Below are positions 61,846-64,000 of a stretch of 64,000 bases of DNA, piece by piece; positions within the stretch are counted from its first letter, which is position 1; each line of letters opens with the position of its first letter. The stretch lies in NCBI GenBank assembly GCA_021495925.1, contig JAKEKT010000001.1, positions 1,054,001 through 1,118,000 of the forward strand. The letters run 5' to 3'. This DNA comes from Diplodia intermedia. Its lineage: Eukaryota; Ascomycota; Dothideomycetes; Botryosphaeriales; Botryosphaeriaceae. The translations under genes and the position numbers were made by a program. The notes under the pieces were generated by a model. That model was not told where the DNA came from and made no database searches. It worked only from the letters and a program-made list of their open reading frames with translations.

Positions 61846-64000
61846 TGCGGTCATGATGGTTTGTTCTGACTGAACTTGGGCGGGCAAACACGTTCGCTGC
61901 TGCATGATTGGCGGTGTTGGATCATTAAGAAAACCAGAGACGGTTTGGTCACTTGCTTATCCGTTTAGTCCGAAATCACTTTCCCAGGCGCACGTTGGTA
62001 GGTGGGAGTCAATCGGTTGGGGCTCTAATTCCTTGTTTCTCTGGGCCCTTTTTAGTCCTGCTTTTTTCCTCGGGTCTTTCCATTCTTGTTTCTTGCTTTC
62101 TTCGTTCGGCAGCCAAGCAACATCCACGAAGCTCACGAATGTTACGACAACAACAGCACGCGACGATTCACGACCAAAGATGGCACGATTGCGTTGAGTT
62201 CAGAAGATCATTACTGCTGGCTGTGGTGGATGGGCGTAGGTGTTGTTGCCGTACCACATGAAGGAGCACCGTCGTAGACGAGGCTTGGGAACACAAACAT
62301 CGTCACATCATCATCATCATCATCACCACAACAACGACAACTATTCTTCGAGTGGGTAGGCTTTCTGTATTTCTATAGGTTTATATCTTTGATTCTCGGG
62401 AGGGGTTTGGGATTGGGCTGTTTCTTTTTCCGGAGCTGGATTCATCACTAGGACAAATTTCTGGCTGGTTCATGGGAGAGGTGGCTCTCTAAGGGATCGG
62501 AGTAATAGGGATAGCGTATATACTCGTGCACGGTATGGTTGGGTTCTCTCGATATTCTCATGATTGATCAAAGGTGCAGCACACACATGTGAACTATTCT
62601 TGCAAGGCCCTTTCAAACCTGACTTAAGCTTGACTCTGTGACGTTTGCATCTCTCTCGTTGCCTTGGGTTCGATTTTATCTTGGTTGGACTTAGTCAGTC
62701 CAGGTCCCGGGGCACATGTGGATTTACTGTATTGTCTGGAGAGGCAGGCCTGACCGATCATGGATGAGTCGTCCTCACCCGATTTGTCGATACACCAGGC
62801 ACATTTGACAATTTCGGCAGGATGCCCGTGCTGCTGGGATCGGTGTTCAGCGTCTGCGTAAGTCTGTGCTCATCATGATCCCTGTCCATCTCCTCCGAAG
62901 TCTCGGCACGGTCCCTCGTAAATTCACCACAATTAAGACTGTCAAGCAGTGGCCGGTGAGGGTGGTTGTCGAAGAGCTGAGTTTCGGTCTCCTCCAATAT
63001 TTCATTTTGTCTCTTTTTCGAAGCACTACGGACAAAAGCAGAACCTTTACTAAACATTTGCAATGAGGCGCTGCCAGAGCTGGTCTTGAGTGGTCAAGAG
63101 CTTTCCTCGATAATGATAGGGAAGTCTATCCAGCAAAGCATGGAGATGGTCACATGGGCGGGAGATAGCAAGGTGAGCTTTTCCCTGGCTCGTTACGTTT
63201 CCGAAAGCCCTCACAAAGATGTTTGGATGCGGGGATCCTCCATAAAGCAAGGTAAATGAGTACCCGGCATCTGGGAGAGGTGATACTTTCTCCTGGCTTG
63301 ATAAAAGAGTATGAGATCTTCATAAGTGGCATCCAGGAAATATGCATCGGGGCCAAACAATGAGATCCGTTGACCATTGGTAAGCCCCTGGGCTGCGAGT
63401 AGAGACCTGGGCATCTTTGAGAGTAGCGCTAGTCTCCTCTCGCTTCTAGGATAAGACAGAACTGTCGAGTTCCTGCCGATTGGAAATGGGGGATCGCAGT
63501 GATGATCCATTCGCCAGCCACATTGAGTGCTCCAGTAGAACAGTGTGCTAGTATGAAAGCAAACGCCATAGATCTAGAACGAATATGCATCGTCCACGCT
63601 GCCGGGAGTCCACCTTTCTTAGTACATTGGCAGCTGAAGCACACAAGCAGAATATAAATATAGGCCGTGGAAATAGACAACATCGATGATAGATGTTGTC
63701 TTCAACTGTTCACGTAAGTAATGTGACAGATTTGAGAAGGGCAAACTGTTTCATGGCTCAGGATGCTACTGGCTATTGAACGACAAGGCCGGGATGCTTT
63801 TGAAGGGAGACATATATTACACAAGGTCAAAGATGGAGGCATCGCACAACGAGAGACGCATGCCACGCTTGAAGACAACGAGAACCTCAAGATAACACGA
63901 ATGAGAAAATGCTGCATACGCATTACGTGACTCCAGAAATCATCATCATCAAGAACTACCATCTCCTCCGCTCATACTAAAACGTCTTCGTAAGTCAAAA
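61846..64000. other. Right window edge, no recognised gene
   Basis: Contains the 3' UTR of the previous gene, a CAT microsatellite (62306-62323) and AT-richer sequence. Minus-strand frames at 63050-63250, 63211-63510 and 63429-63683 have protein-like stretches (ISLFGPDAYFLDATYEDLIL; HLHALLDRLPYHYRGKLL) that could be exons of one gene, but no splice model joins them convincingly. Confidence 0.45.
62306..62323 (+). repeat. CAT microsatellite
   Basis: Six perfect CAT units followed by CAC- and AAC-rich sequence. Confidence 0.85.

Noticed and set aside
1..64000. CRISPR arrays, operons, bacterial insertion sequences
   Set aside because: The window is clearly eukaryotic (spliced genes, fungal families); no regularly spaced repeats or transposase genes were seen.

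Overview
The window is nuclear DNA of a filamentous ascomycete (Pezizomycotina). Most genes carry one to three introns of about 47-190 nt, most with GT...AG ends and CTNAY branch points. The gene set includes fungal-specific transcription factor, DUF7730/2EXR-like and family PL3 pectate lyase genes, and spacers are long. A dothideomycete with a plant-associated lifestyle is my best inference; nothing in the window fixes the order or genus.

Layout. 1-22.5 kb is gene-dense: a glycine/cysteine-tailed GRDP-like protein (977-3500), a DUF7730-like membrane protein (4781-6139), a class I heme peroxidase of the cytochrome c peroxidase type (6914-8060, minus), a transcription-factor-domain protein with no zinc cluster (9426-11924), a haloacetate dehalogenase/epoxide hydrolase-type enzyme (12466-13383), a 90-residue two-helix membrane protein (14206-14531), mitochondrial ribosome recycling factor (14803-15797, minus), a lineage-specific protein (16135-17421), a second DUF7730-like membrane protein (18002-20020) and the TFIIH subunit TFB1 (20414-22502). 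22.5-31.4 kb is gene-poor; the only gene I can model is a small unknown one (27401-28064, minus), with a possible F-box relic near 24.4 kb. An unknown serine/proline-rich gene lies at 31422-34002, followed by another empty 4 kb.

38.2-44 kb holds two mitochondrial-type genes in tandem: 2-oxoglutarate dehydrogenase E1 (38289-41550) and a DUF1992 protein with a presequence (42007-43872). Then come a LovD/class C beta-lactamase-like esterase (44716-46044, minus), a secreted PL3 pectate lyase (47280-48094, minus), a magnesium-dependent phosphatase-1 (51335-52082, minus), a leucine-rich-repeat protein (52583-54518, minus), the tRNA thiolation enzyme CTU1/NCS6 (55195-56666, minus), a membrane protein with an unresolved intron (57161-58159) and a formin-N-terminus-like GBD/FH3 protein without FH1/FH2 (58970-61845). 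The last 2 kb has no recognised gene.

Housekeeping genes (TFB1, RRF1, KGD1, CTU1) are interspersed with accessory ones; apart from the two adjacent mitochondrial genes there is no obvious pathway cluster. The most notable non-coding signal is a previously unlabelled (to me) dispersed element, seen in seven diverged copies, all intergenic: an imperfect palindrome with arms near the sequence CAGTTGAATCCAACATCTGG and outer flanks carrying CTTTTGCAACCCG. Copies differ mostly by C/T and G/A transitions, as expected after RIP. All functional calls come from reading the sequence; no database search was run.
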